From: Larix kaempferi
Taxonomy: Eukaryota > Streptophyta > Pinopsida > Pinales > Pinaceae
Reading direction: 5' to 3'
DNA length: 64,000 nt
Assembly: GCA_027924585.1 (NCBI GenBank)
Contig: BSBM01000059.1
Location: 5,890,001-5,954,000, forward strand
Shown here one piece after another: positions 1 through 11,900 of the stretch. A program made the translations under genes and the position numbers. Each line of letters starts with the position of its first letter. Within the stretch, counting starts at the first letter, position 1. Under the pieces are notes generated by a model. That model saw only the letters and a list, made by a program, of their open reading frames with translations, ran no database searches and was not told where the DNA came from.

Positions 1-3000
1 GCCAGTAATACCCTGCTCTCATGATTTTTGCAGCAGTTGTTCTCGGAGCATAATGACCACCACATAATCCTGAGTGCATCTCCTTTATAATGATTTTGGA
101 CTCCTCCAGGTTAACACATTTCAGGATTATCCCATCAGGGTTCCTCCATCCTAATCCATCCTGGGTTAAAACATACTTTTCAGCTTTTAGCCTTAGTGCC
201 CTTCTTTGATGATCTACCAGGTATTCAGGACATGACAAGTTCCTCAAGAAATATACAATGTCTTTGTACCAATCATGCTCTTCATCAATGTTTAAAATAG
301 CAGGATCCCTTTCACTTATCGTGTTTACCATGTTGCTTCCCTTTTCAGTTAGAAGTTGAGCTAACCCTTGACCTTTCACAATCTTGATTGGTTTAATCTC
401 TAGATCATATTCTTGTATACGTGAAATCCAATTTCCTCTTACACCTATGCCATCTGCTTGTGATAGAACATCCTTTACTGCTTGATAGGGCACATATGCC
501 TTAATTTTGGAATACCCCACATAGGTTCTAAAGTGTTTCAAAGCTTTAACTAAGGCATAAGCTTGCTTTTCAGTGGTGGTATATTTCAGTTCGGCATCTC
601 TCAAATTTTTACTCATAAAGGCTATAGGTTGTTCATGGTTTTCGTTGTTCTTTTGTAATAACACACCAGCAATAGTATCTTCCGAAGCATATGAGTAAAT
701 CATGAACTCTTTATTGTAATCAGGACAAGCCAACACCGGGGAGGTTGAAATGGCCTTTTTAAGCTTGGTGAAAGATGATTCACATTCTTTATCCCATACA
801 AACTTCACATCCTTTTTAAGAAGGGCATTTAATGGTTTGGCCAATTCTGCTAAGTTTGGAATGAATCTTCGGACGAAGTTTATTTTTCCAAAGAAAGATT
901 GCAAAGTGGCCACGTTATGGGGTGCCGCAATAGCATTGATGGCCTGGACACGTTCTGGTTCAATTCTGATGCCCTCTTTTGACACAATGTGTCCTAATAG
1001 CTTACCCTCATCTACTCCAAAAGTTGACTTTTTGGGATTTAATGATATGCCAAACTTTCTGCAACGCTCAAAAACTCTTCTCAAATGTTCTATATGGTCT
1101 CCCCGTTCCTTGGAAAACACCGTTAGGTCATCCTGATAAATGGCAATGATTTTCCCAATCAAATCACTAAATGCTTGATCCATAGCTCTTTGAAAAGTGG
1201 AACCGGTATTTAATAACCCGAATGGCATCCTTATATATTGGAAAGTTCCCCATGGAGTAGTAAAAGTTGTTTTATTTCTGTCTTCCTTTCTAATACGTAC
1301 CTGATTATACCCCGAAAAACCGTCCAACATTGACAACATACCTGCCCCAGTAACACTCTGTAGCAAGTTTTCCATGTTTGGCAAAGGGTAATTGTCCTTA
1401 AGGGATGCTTGATTAAGGTTTCTGAAATCAATACACACCCTGATTTCACCATTTTTCTTTCTCACAATCACCGGGTTAGAAACCCAAGTAGTGTGTCGAA
1501 CAGGTTGGATAATTCCGGCTGCCAGCATTTTCTCAAGCTCTTTCTTAATCAAGGGAGCAAGTTTAGGATTGACATTTCTTAACTTTTGCCTATAAGGTTT
1601 AGCTCCTTCATGCAAAGGGATAGTATGCTCAATAATTTCAGGGTCAAAAGTTTTGAGCTCGTCATATGCCCAGGCGAAAATGTCTCGATACTTCCTAATT
1701 AGATTTACAATCGCCTTTCTTTCTTCTGGGGAGGCATTCTTTCCTATCCGAATCATTCTGGGAGAAACTGAAGTTCCAATATTTATCTCTATAACCTCAT
1801 CTACCGGTTCAGCTCTCTTACCTTTGTACTCATCATGCCTGTTGAAATTTTTCTCCAGAGGTATTGCTAGTTTCATAACATCAAAATTTTGAATAGAAGA
1901 ATCGTTTAATTTATCTTCCAAATTCACATTGCAATTCTGGAATTTTTCGTTGTTTTGCAAGAATGCAATGATCTGTGCATCATTATCAAAGATTTGCCAA
2001 TGATCTTGATTATCAGGAACTGATGGTCTAAATATCACTTCAACCTTATACTCTTTATCCCTGAGATGATCTGGAGTTTCAAAGGTACATGCTATTACTG
2101 ATAATGCATCGGCCAGGGTATTTTCTTCTCTTGGGACTGCTTTTATTGCAAAGGCATCAAACATTTCTCTGGTATCCCAAACAGCATTTCGGTAATCCCT
2201 AAGCCTATTATTTTTGGCTGCAAACTGGTTCTTCACTTGGGACACAATCAAATCAGAGTCTCCTGTTACATTTAGACATTTAATCTTTTGCTCGCGGCAA
2301 ATCTCTAACCCTAGCAGCAATGCCTCATACTCGGCTACATTGTTCGTGCACTCAAATTCAAGACAATATGAGAATAATTGTTCCTCCCCAGAAGGCGATG
2401 TAAGGACAATTCCAGCTCCAGCACCATGCCTATATTTAGCCCCATCAAAATGCATTTTCCAGACTTGACTAGGAGGAAAAGGATGTTGCCGGGGCTCTTC
2501 CCAAAAGTTGGCCATCACCATATAATTTCCAACCTCTTCAGTGGGACGCATAGCCTCTTCAAACAAATAGTCGGGGGTTTCTACATGCTCAGTCATAGGT
2601 TTTTCATTCATCAATTTATAAGAAGCCTTTCCTCCAATAGGAATAGTTGCATAAGACAAATCCATTTGGATGCTCCCTCCTAGTTTGGCAGCCCATTCCC
2701 TTGATAGCAACATCCCCCATGCGTCAGGAATATCTAAAACCAGAACATCCATACTTATTTCAATTGCAGGATAAGCGGCTAGTTTCATCTTGAGATTCTC
2801 AATCATACCCTCTGACTTAACAGGCCTAGAATCCATCCCACACACATTTCTATACTCTCTGGATGGTTTTAGCTCCAATTGTTCCATGACCTTAAGAGGC
2901 ATAACATTCACCTCTGCTCCTGAGTCTAACATACAGTTATGCAATATCAATTGATTGATTTCCAAGGCAATATAAAAAGGGGGGTGACCTCTACCCTTAT

Positions 3001-3673
3001 CAGCTACACTTTGAATCATAACGGGGGGATCTTCCTCCGTTGTTAATCTCACAGGATTCCTGACTTTAGGCTTGATTCCTAAGAATTTAGTCGCCTGGTT
3101 AAAGTATGAAGGGATTTTCAAGAGTTCTTCCAAGGGCACAGGAAAATTGGGTTTGGAGAAGAAATTACTCAAATCAATCTTTAAATTGCAAGCCTTTTCT
3201 TTCTCCTTGGTATTCATTTCTATACCCAATAAATGCATTACCTGTGATCTAACAGAGGGGATGACTACCAAATCTTTCAAAGACACCATGACAGAAGATC
3301 CTGAGAGTTTTCCCAATATATTTGAATTTAGCTTTTCTTGCGTTATGGGAGATATTTCTTTATTTGGAGTACTCACTTGTTTTCTTTGCACTGGATCCCT
3401 AGCCTGGGGTTTAGCAGGGCTTGGGCTTGTTACCTTCTTGGTGACTTGAGAAGACAATCTTCTAGGTTGATCATTTTTCTTTAAGATTCCTTTAGGAGGA
3501 GTGTTTGGAGTTTGAGTGGGGACTCTACGAGTGATACTTCTTTGGTCAAGGGAATTTTCTTTCATACTAGTTTTGTTCTTATCTATATCTTTCGCGTTAT
3601 TCTTTGCCTGAGACCTAGTTACTACTCGACCATCAGAAGTGGACTTAGTTTGAAAATATTCATTAGTATACAC
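1..3673 (-). CDS. T polyprotein, left copy (3' end outside window): protease, RNase H, reverse transcriptase
   Basis: This is the N-terminal roughly 1224 codons of the Ty3/gypsy polyprotein described in full for the middle copy (8993-13660). The start at 3673 is the equivalent ATG, and the frame stays open to the window edge. The segment covers the basic N-terminal region, the aspartic protease (DSG motif), the plant/archaeal-type RNase H, the reverse transcriptase with its YQDD box, the degenerate gypsy RNase H and the start of the integrase zinc domain. One visible amino-acid change lies in the first RNase H, where a Ser just after the first catalytic Asp is Tyr. The copy may be intact, but its 3' end is not visible here. 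Confidence 0.88.
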   Translation of the reverse strand, partial: MYTNEYFQTKSTSDGRVVTRSQAKNNAKDIDKNKTSMKENSLDQRSITRRVPTQTPNTPPKGILKKNDQPRRLSSQVTKKVTSPSPAKPQARDPVQRKQVSTPNKEISPITQEKLNSNILGKLSGSSVMVSLKDLVVIPSVRSQVMHLLGIEMNTKEKEKACNLKIDLSNFFSKPNFPVPLEELLKIPSYFNQATKFLGIKPKVRNPVRLTTEEDPPVMIQSVADKGRGHPPFYIALEINQLILHNCMLDSGAEVNVMPLKVMEQLELKPSREYRNVCGMDSRPVKSEGMIENLKMKLAAYPAIEISMDVLVLDIPDAWGMLLSREWAAKLGGSIQMDLSYATIPIGGKASYKLMNEKPMTEHVETPDYLFEEAMRPTEEVGNYMVMANFWEEPRQHPFPPSQVWKMHFDGAKYRHGAGAGIVLTSPSGEEQLFSYCLEFECTNNVAEYEALLLGLEICREQKIKCLNVTGDSDLIVSQVKNQFAAKNNRLRDYRNAVWDTREMFDAFAIKAVPREENTLADALSVIACTFETPDHLRDKEYKVEVIFRPSVPDNQDHWQIFDNDAQIIAFLQNNEKFQNCNVNLEDKLNDSSIQNFDVMKLAIPLEKNFNRHDEYKGKRAEPVDEVIEINIGTSVSPRMIRIGKNASPEERKAIVNLIRKYRDIFAWAYDELKTFDPEIIEHTIPLHEGAKPYRQKLRNVNPKLAPLIKKELEKMLAAGIIQPVRHTTWVSNPVIVRKKNGEIRVCIDFRNLNQASLKDNYPLPNMENLLQSVTGAGMLSMLDGFSGYNQVRIRKEDRNKTTFTTPWGTFQYIRMPFGLLNTGSTFQRAMDQAFSDLIGKIIAIYQDDLTVFSKERGDHIEHLRRVFERCRKFGISLNPKKSTFGVDEGKLLGHIVSKEGIRIEPERVQAINAIAAPHNVATLQSFFGKINFVRRFIPNLAELAKPLNALLKKDVKFVWDKECESSFTKLKKAISTSPVLACPDYNKEFMIYSYASEDTIAGVLLQKNNENHEQPIAFMSKNLRDAELKYTTTEKQAYALVKALKHFRTYVGYSKIKAYVPYQAVKDVLSQADGIGVRGNWISRIQEYDLEIKPIKIVKGQGLAQLLTEKGSNMVNTISERDPAILNIDEEHDWYKDIVYFLRNLSCPEYLVDHQRRALRLKAEKYVLTQDGLGWRNPDGIILKCVNLEESKIIIKEMHSGLCGGHYAPRTTAAKIMRAGYYW

Positions 3674-3976
3674 ACCCTCAAAGGTTCTACAAAAAGGCTC
3701 ATAACGTTTAATATTTTCACTTTGTTTTTTTGAGAACTATCCCATTCAGGTTGCGAATTATACCACTCATTTCAGTCATCATTTTCAAAATCATATCGTT
3801 CTCTGAATAAGTATCGCAAGGCATAGTTCTAGGTGTCTTTAAGGATGTAAATGAGCTCGCTCCTCAGCGGAGTCACGATTGGGAGTCGCCAGGTAGATTT
3901 AAACCCTTCTACCAAGATATGTGCCGTTGTATATGCAGGAAGGACTACTAGCTTTTCCAAGGTAAGCCTATTGCGT
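3674..3976 (-). other. T 5' untranslated leader, left copy
   Basis: About 300 bases lie between the primer-binding site and the first polyprotein codon. On the minus strand the leader carries a TGGCGACTCC-type motif near 3880, a sequence often seen just after the primer-binding site of plant gypsy elements. It also holds a 35-codon reading frame ending at an A7 run. There is no room for a normal gag gene. The same leader recurs at 13661-13963 and 23647-23949. Confidence 0.6.
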
Positions 3977-3993
3977 CCCCGGCAACGGCGCCA
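3977..3993 (-). other. Primer-binding site, tRNA-Asp type (left copy)
   Basis: On the minus strand the 17 bases read TGGCGCCGTTGCCGGGG, the complement of the 3' end of plant tRNA-Asp(GUC) with CCA. Three bases separate it from the LTR edge. This fixes the element's orientation: the LTR at 3997-8533 is the 5' LTR of this internal region. Confidence 0.92.
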
Positions 3994-5938
3994 AAATGTT
4001 ATCACCTAAACTGTAGTTACCCCTATGGATGTATCCAGTCATGGATGGCAATAGGGAAGGGAAACTCAAAAGGTGCAACCACGATCACCTCGACCTCCAA
4101 TATATGGTTGTCACGCCAGTCGAGGCAACCTTCGCTTTATGTTATCTAGCCCAGACAACAAAGGGGGAGACCCGATCTACTCCCGACAGGAGAGATCAAA
4201 ACCAAGACACCAAATCAGGGTATGTCTAAGTGAAGTTAGGTGTATGGTTTATCCTACACCTAAGGATGAAGTCACAAGCCAAGTGAGGGGTTCAATAGGT
4301 ATAGCTTTGGTTCATAGTTGATGTAAGAGTGACTTATAATGTTTGTAGTGAGATCTAGGGCTTAGTGTACTAGTTCAATGTCAGAAGATCCACTGCCTTG
4401 GGAACCGTGTCCAATGCAGGGTAGTTTAAGGGTTGTATTGGGGCTAACTAGTACAGATGACAAGCTTGACCATGATACATGATAGCTTCAAGGGTTTAGT
4501 TCACCATGCATAGGTCAATCCACAAGTCAATCCAACAATCTAGGAAAGTCGAATTAACTTGGAGAGAAGCCAGTGCCTTGGGAATTGGGAAGTGGAGTCA
4601 AAGTAGGGTTGACTTGTGGTTTAGGACTCCTAGTACATGGGACAAGTAGGAAATAGAGGTCTTGATGGATGAATGTATCTAGATCTAGGTTTGACCCAAG
4701 TGGACCACAATCCCTTAAAACAAGGAATGCTATCCCCAAGGCAAGATTTGACAAAGTGATAGTCTAGACCTAGGTTTTGAATTATTCCGGTTCCAAATCT
4801 CCAACAATCTCAAGTACCCACGTCCTAGAAGTGAGTCAACTCACTTCTCCAAGGTGGTGCGACTTTGCCCAAGGAGGCTAAAAATGAGGGTTAGGTAGGT
4901 CAAGACAAGTCGGATGGCATCCAAACTTTAGATCCGGGTAGGTTAGTCAAGTAGGAGTATGGATCTATAATTTCGTGGCAATCCAACGGCTAGATCTTAG
5001 TAGATCTGAGTTTAAGTGTTCCAAGTGGTCCAAAATGGGGATTAAATCCCTTAAAATGTGGAGTAGGGCCCACAAGGTGAATTTCAGAAAAGTAACAATC
5101 TGGGTGTATGTTATTGGATGTGTAGATGACAAATCAAGTGGAAACTCAAACACCCACCATCTAGATCTAGGTCAACTTGCTCAAACTAGGAAGTGCGCCT
5201 TGCTTGGGAGAAGCTAAGTTGGCTTGGGAGGGGGGTCAAACGGAAGCCAATCCTCACCAAACTATAGATCCGGGATGCCGTGGATGCTATAGAGGTGGGT
5301 TTTCAATATTATGCCCAACAACCCACTAGATCTAAGTAGATCTGAAAAAATATAAAATGGGGTTTTGAAGTATTTAGGGTTTTTAAATATTTTAGACAAT
5401 TGGATAGATCATGGAGATAGAATTTACCTTGAGATCATACCTGAGTGATGTGGATGAGATGCCTTGATGTTGAGGAAGATTCCCGCAGAGATCAAATGAG
5501 AGATTGTTGATTTTGCTTGCCGAAATGATGCCTTAGTCCACACGTGCGACCTCCTCTACCTGTCAAACCAAGGAATAGCGATTCAATCAGTAAGATCAAG
5601 CATGGAGGAAATACAAGAGAAATGCAACAGTAACATGAAATAGAAGGTCCTGGGACAGTAATACTCCCTGTTACCAACGAAGAGATCCAAAGAAGAAGTA
5701 GGGAGAGTCTTCCCCTACCAATACTTCCTCCTCAAAGCAAATCGGCCTCCACCTGTAGATGCAAAAATCGTGGTACAAAATATATGGCAAACAAGATCTC
5801 CAATAACTCAGTGCAAAGGAAGAACCAACGAACGAACACCAAAAACATTCACCACAACACTGGAGATAGATGCAATAATAATTTTCTATTCCAATAATCC
5901 AGAGCCAAAAGTCCCCTTTACAATGAGAGGCTCTCTCC

Positions 5939-5946
5939 TTTAAATA
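5939..5946 (-). promoter_or_regulatory. Putative TATA box in T LTR 1
   Basis: On the minus strand the context CTATTTAAAGG is followed by a GA-rich stretch, a plausible core promoter for element transcription. Identical boxes lie at 15926-15933 and 25912-25919 in the other two LTRs. If it is used, U3 is about 2.6 kb and R plus U5 about 1.9 kb. No transcript evidence is available here. Confidence 0.45.
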
Positions 5947-7474
5947 GGAAGGAGAGGCACCAAAACCCTAACCACTTTTTGAATGAGTGGCTAAGATTAA
6001 AAGATACAAATGTCTAATCAATGGTTGAGATGAGCTCAACAATAAAATACATGGATCACTAATAAAATATAATGTAAGTGGACAAAATCGCCCTATAAGA
6101 GGGGAATCCCACCAAATCATGATGACAAAATATCATAAGAGGCTTATGGTGGGTCCAAGGGGTAATTTTATCCCTCCTTGGTCAATCCCCATAGCACAAT
6201 ACATATAAAATAATCACCAAAGTACCAAATCGTGCCTCCATGGTCAAGTCGTGGGCCTCAAAAAGACCTCAAAAATCTACTGAAAGTGCCATAAGTGATG
6301 GATGCGGGCCCCGATGAAGCTGAAACTGCTGGAGAAGGTGTGGAGGACCCCGATCTATCATCACTGATCATCCCATGCCATAACTTTGCCTTAGTAGCCC
6401 AAATCGATTTCCTCAATAGCCATTTCTACCAATCCTGAAATGCTTCGGGAAGCGTGAAACTGCCCCAAACAGCCTCCTGGAGTGCCTGCGCTGTCAAGGT
6501 GAGGGCACCAGTGTGTCCGGGAGGGGGGTAATATGGTAAAAACAAGTGGCTGGACCACCCCCTCCATCATCAGCGCCCTAGGTCAACCGGATAAAACTCA
6601 CATCTGCTCCGACAGGGCCTCCGACAGACCAAAACTGCACTGGGACAACCTACTGAGGCTCAATCATCACTGTAAGTGCCCGGAACTGAAAACAAACTGT
6701 CCCATTGGACTCAGAAGGTCCAAATCTATCCAATATGTGTACTCATACACCATATGAGTCTCTGCATGATCAAAATAAATATCCAATATACCGGAACAAG
6801 GCCAATAATAATGATCTGTAAATGACCAAACACTGCTGTAACCCAAGAATCATCATCATAACCCTGTAGCTGCTGCATAGAATCATCATGTATGTGTACA
6901 TAGACCATATATCATCTATCCATATCATCATAAGGTCTAACATCTCATGTCCCATGGTCCTCCATGGTCAAACTAGGTCTAACCAAGACCAAATATAACT
7001 CAGACCATCATCCAAGGCTGCTGCAAAGTGTCAAGGTTAATACATGCTCTACAACTTATTCAAATAGCAATTATAACACAGAGTAATCATAACTGGCGAT
7101 CTAAATCCAAATATATAGTGTCGTTAATTATTATTATTACTCAGACTAGACTTTCAGGATCATACTCACTTCATAGCTGTGATCAATTTGCTAGTGAAGG
7201 GTGAAGGCTAAATTAACTGGCTAGGCTAAGGGATGACTTGACTGACTTGACTTTGTGACACTTTGGCAAAGGAAAGGGAATACATACCATAGTATATACT
7301 GAATGAGCAATAACACAGGGAATGGCGGTGTCTCACAAATGGATGAGTTGTTTAAAGAGGGTTTATTCACCTTCACAGATGCGCACAATCCATAATACAA
7401 ATAAGGCCAGCAATTGTTTAGATATAGCATTTAAGTTCCATTGCTTTTTGGGCCTGAAGTTTCCATAGCCTTGA

Positions 7475-7505
7475 TCTATGTGTGTTTACAAACACATTGC
7501 ATAGA
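7475..7505. repeat. Hairpin-forming inverted repeat in T LTR 1
   Basis: An imperfect palindrome is centred on GTGTTTACAAACAC with outer arms TCTATG/CATAGA. A related palindrome lies at 7670-7700 (core GTGTTTAGAAACAC). The first one recurs almost letter for letter in solo LTR D at 59998-60027, although the surrounding LTR sequence is largely different. Confidence 0.7.
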
Positions 7506-8533
7506 TTTACATTTTTCTTTAGGCTTTCTGCTGCAGGTGTGTTTTTAAGGCACTTGTTTACTTGAGCACTTCTAGGTGTGTCATGGACAGCTTGTTTACC
7601 TAGGTATTTATTTTCCAAAAAGATATAACATTTTATTTTCATGGCCATTTTCATTTGGCATGCCTTTCATTCATGTGTGTTTAGAAACACATTGCATGAA
7701 TGGGCTTTTCATACAAGATATAGCATTTCATTTTTCCATATTTTGTATTCATGGCAGCACCAAAAGTTTCAGGTTTAGCCAACACAACTTTAGTTACTAG
7801 GGGGAATTCACAAGGAACTCCAACTCACCATAGGTAAGTTTTGTCACCAACTCAGAGCCGAGACACAATAAACAGGGAAGCTCATCCAATACAGAGGCTA
7901 CAGTGGGGGAAAGATCCTCCATGTCACTAGTCAAGTAGTAAGTCAGGGTGATAAACTAAAAGGTAGGCCATGGATGGATGGAAACAATGAATGGTGGAAC
8001 CGACACTAGCAAGCCAAGGTATGGTTGAATGATCACCTCTATTCTCCCTAGGGAGGGTAGAACCGATGAGTATGAATAGTGAACTTCTAAGTATGAGTAG
8101 GGACAATATAATATATATAATAGATCAACCAGGTCCAAATATCTATATGATCGCCAGATCATGACACTAAGTGCTAAGACATGCTATAAGAATAAGTATA
8201 AAAGCAATCTAACCATAACACCATGATATACCTGCTGAGTCATATACCTGAAAGCTCATCAACCTGTACCATCATCTGTCCTTTGAGACTGGTGCTGCAA
8301 CTCTGGGCACTACTGACTGCTCTGTACCAATGGTATAATGACTACATCGGTCATCTCTCTGAGTGTCCTGAGACTCAGTCATGGCATGGGGAATACAACT
8401 GTTGTCCACAATATGATAGTGATCCAATATAGATGCTCATCTCAGCATCTTAAATGTAAGGGAACTGGCTGAATAGTGTACTGGAATCAGAAAAATAATG
8501 TATGGTAGCTCGGCTACTATATATGTGATAACA

Positions 8534-8992
8534 TCTGGCTCCGGCTAGGACAAGTGCTCTGCTGAAATGAGCGCTTGAGAACCTCAGAATCTCTGGTCCT
8601 CGAACTCTGCTACTCGAATCCGCAATCTAGCACTCTACCATTTTATTTCCAGCTTTTATTCTTGCAACCTATTTTCTGCATCCACAAACATCAAAAATAC
8701 CTCATGCCGCATGTGTGGGAAAAATATAGAACCAACTGAAATAAAAAATTTATAAATGCATGAAATATATAAGTGCAGAAAATAAATCAAACTACTAACA
8801 TAATTTGCAAAATTTGAAATTTATTGTGCAGGAAAAATAAAAGTGACAGGTACTTGGTTAAACTAGGAGCTTACAAAGGAGCTTAGAGATAAACAAGGTG
8901 CCAGACTCAATGGCTGAAAAGACTAACTCCTGCCAAGGTAGGCTTATTCGGTTTCCTAACTATCGTAATCTACCAGGCCATGCAAGACTTGG
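8534..8992 (-). other. T 3' untranslated region, middle copy
   Basis: This is non-coding sequence between the polyprotein stop and LTR 1. I see no strong polypurine tract next to the LTR; on the minus strand the last bases read AGCCGGAGCCAGA, which is only moderately purine-rich. The middle portion (8700-8850) is AT-rich. The equivalent region in the right copy is 18521-18979. Confidence 0.6.
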
Positions 8993-11900
8993 TCATTCAA
9001 GGTTGATAGGAGGAAAGTAATGTTTCAACATCCTCCCATTTACAGGTAACTCAACTTCATCTCCATCCAAAGTTTCAAGGACAAAAGATCCCTTTCCAGC
9101 AAGACTACTTATCTTATACGGACCTTTCCATAAACTCTCCAACTTCGTGTGATTTCCTGGTTTCTCCTTATGCTTGTCCCACAATAAAACTATATCTCCT
9201 ATACCAAAGGTAGTACTTCTAGTATTTTGATCAAATGTGCCCTTTATCCTTTCTTGTTCTATGAGCATCTTATCGAGTGCATTCCTTTTCTTTTCATCCA
9301 GTTCAACCAATTTATCAATTCTACCTTGCATTGCTTCTGTATCTGAGGAGCACTGCTGCAATAGTTCATAAACGGGTATTTGCAGATTTATTGGCAGTCT
9401 ACAGTCTTGTCCATATACTAACTCGAAAGGAGATTTTCCTGTAATTCTTTTCACTGTTGTTCGATCTGCCCACAAAGCATATTTTAACTTTACATCCCAA
9501 CTTCTCTTATTTTCACCAACCATTCTTTTCAACAGCCTAATTAGATTTTTGTTACTAGACTCGACAAGACCATTTCCCTGGGGGTAATAGTTCGAAGAAT
9601 GAGAGAGGGTGATTCCATGATTCATGCAAAAGGTGGGCATTTCTATTTTACTGAAAGCTGGGGCATTATCTGTTGTTAGTTTTACAGGGCAACCATATCT
9701 TGACACAATATTTTCTTCCAAAAACTTCACAACAACTTCGGCTGTGGCCTTCTTGGTTGGAATAGCTTCTACCCAACGAGTAAAGTAATCAGTGCAGGTC
9801 AACATATATTTATATCCATTGCTCGAGTTTTCATTAAAATGACCTACAAAATCCATACCCCATTGTTGAAAAGGAGCTTCAACCACTACAGGATTTAAAG
9901 GTAAGGCAGGCAATCTTGGTTTTCCTGAGAAAAATTGACATTCTTGGCATATCCTAATATAAGCATGTACATCCTTAAAGAGTGTTGGCCAGTAATACCC
10001 TGCTCTCATGATTTTTGCAGCAGTTGTTCTCGGAGCATAATGACCACCACATAATCCTGAGTGCATCTCCTTTATAATGATTTTGGACTCCTCCAGGTTA
10101 ACACATTTCAGGATTATCCCATCAGGGTTCCTCCATCCTAATCCATCCTGGGTTAAAACATACTTTTCAGCTTTTAGCCTTAGTGCCCTTCTTTGATGAT
10201 CTACCAGGTATTCAGGACATGACAAGTTCCTCAAGAAATATACAATGTCTTTGTACCAATCATGCTCTTCATCAATGTTTAAAATAGCAGGATCCCTTTC
10301 ACTTATCGTGTTTACCATGTTGCTTCCCTTTTCAGTTAGAAGTTGAGCTAACCCTTGACCTTTCACAATCTTGATTGGTTTAATCTCTAGATCATATTCT
10401 TGTATACGTGAAATCCAATTTCCTCTTACACCTATGCCATCTGCTTGTGATAGAACATCCTTTACTGCTTGATAGGGCACATATGCCTTAATTTTGGAAT
10501 ACCCCACATAGGTTCTAAAGTGTTTCAAAGCTTTAACTAAGGCATAAGCTTGCTTTTCAGTGGTGGTATATTTCAGTTCGGCATCTCTCAAATTTTTACT
10601 CATAAAGGCTATAGGTTGTTCATGGTTTTCGTTGTTCTTTTGTAATAACACACCAGCAATAGTATCTTCCGAAGCATATGAGTAAATCATGAACTCTTTA
10701 TTGTAATCAGGACAAGCCAACACCGGGGAGGTTGAAATGGCCTTTTTAAGCTTGGTGAAAGATGATTCACATTCTTTATCCCATACAAACTTCACATCCT
10801 TTTTAAGAAGGGCATTTAATGGTTTGGCCAATTCTGCTAAGTTTGGAATGAATCTTCGGACGAAGTTTATTTTTCCAAAGAAAGATTGCAAAGTGGCCAC
10901 GTTATGGGGTGCCGCAATAGCATTGATGGCCTGGACACGTTCTGGTTCAATTCTGATGCCCTCTTTTGACACAATGTGTCCTAATAGCTTACCCTCATCT
11001 ACTCCAAAAGTTGACTTTTTGGGATTTAATGATATGCCAAACTTTCTGCAACGCTCAAAAACTCTTCTCAAATGTTCTATATGGTCTCCCCGTTCCTTGG
11101 AAAACACCGTTAGGTCATCCTGATAAATGGCAATGATTTTCCCAATCAAATCACTAAATGCTTGATCCATAGCTCTTTGAAAAGTGGAACCGGTATTTAA
11201 TAACCCGAATGGCATCCTTATATATTGGAAAGTTCCCCATGGAGTAGTAAAAGTTGTTTTATTTCTGTCTTCCTTTCTAATACGTACCTGATTATACCCC
11301 GAAAAACCGTCCAACATTGACAACATACCTGCCCCAGTAACACTCTGTAGCAAGTTTTCCATGTTTGGCAAAGGGTAATTGTCCTTAAGGGATGCTTGAT
11401 TAAGGTTTCTGAAATCAATACACACCCTGATTTCACCATTTTTCTTTCTCACAATCACCGGGTTAGAAACCCAAGTAGTGTGTCGAACAGGTTGGATAAT
11501 TCCGGCTGCCAGCATTTTCTCAAGCTCTTTCTTAATCAAGGGAGCAAGTTTAGGATTGACATTTCTTAACTTTTGCCTATAAGGTTTAGCTCCTTCATGC
11601 AAAGGGATAGTATGCTCAATAATTTCAGGGTCAAAAGTTTTGAGCTCGTCATATGCCCAGGCGAAAATGTCTCGATACTTCCTAATTAGATTTACAATCG
11701 CCTTTCTTTCTTCTGGGGAGGCATTCTTTCCTATCCGAATCATTCTGGGAGAAACTGAAGTTCCAATATTTATCTCTATAACCTCATCTACCGGTTCAGC
11801 TCTCTTACCTTTGTACTCATCATGCCTGTTGAAATTTTTCTCCAGAGGTATTGCTAGTTTCATAACATCAAAATTTTGAATAGAAGAATCGTTTAATTTA

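Larger units (their letters stand above)
1..3996 (-). mobile_element. T element, left copy, internal region (cut by window edge)
   Basis: This is the 5' part (minus strand) of the internal region of a Ty3/gypsy LTR retrotransposon. It runs from the tRNA-Asp primer-binding site at 3977-3993 to the window edge, so the integrase part lies outside. It matches the middle copy base for base at an offset of 9987; I noticed only two substitutions, near 2432 and 3708. Near identity over about 4 kb shows a very recent duplication. The element continues to the left of the window. Confidence 0.93.
3997..8533 (-). mobile_element. T LTR 1 (4537 bp), shared between left and middle copies
   Basis: The LTR runs from TGTTATCAC to GTGATAACA, a perfect 9-bp terminal inverted repeat with the TG...CA ends of LTRs. 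It serves as 5' LTR for the left copy and 3' LTR for the middle copy. It has no credible coding sequence; its short open frames are not conserved in kind. In the sense direction (minus) it has a TATA-like box at 5939-5946, two hairpins near 7475-7505 and 7670-7700, and a conserved block at 4569-4602 about 600 bp from its 3' end. It differs from LTR 2 at about nine positions. Confidence 0.93.

Noticed and set aside
750-3733. Plus-strand open frames of 60-128 codons over the T coding region (also at +9987 and +19973)
   Set aside because: They lie antisense to the polyprotein and recur only because the unit is repeated; none has a recognisable domain.
4029-8432. Many 60-82 codon frames in the T LTRs
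   Set aside because: Short, on both strands, without domains. Repetition in the three LTRs reflects recent duplication, not selection.
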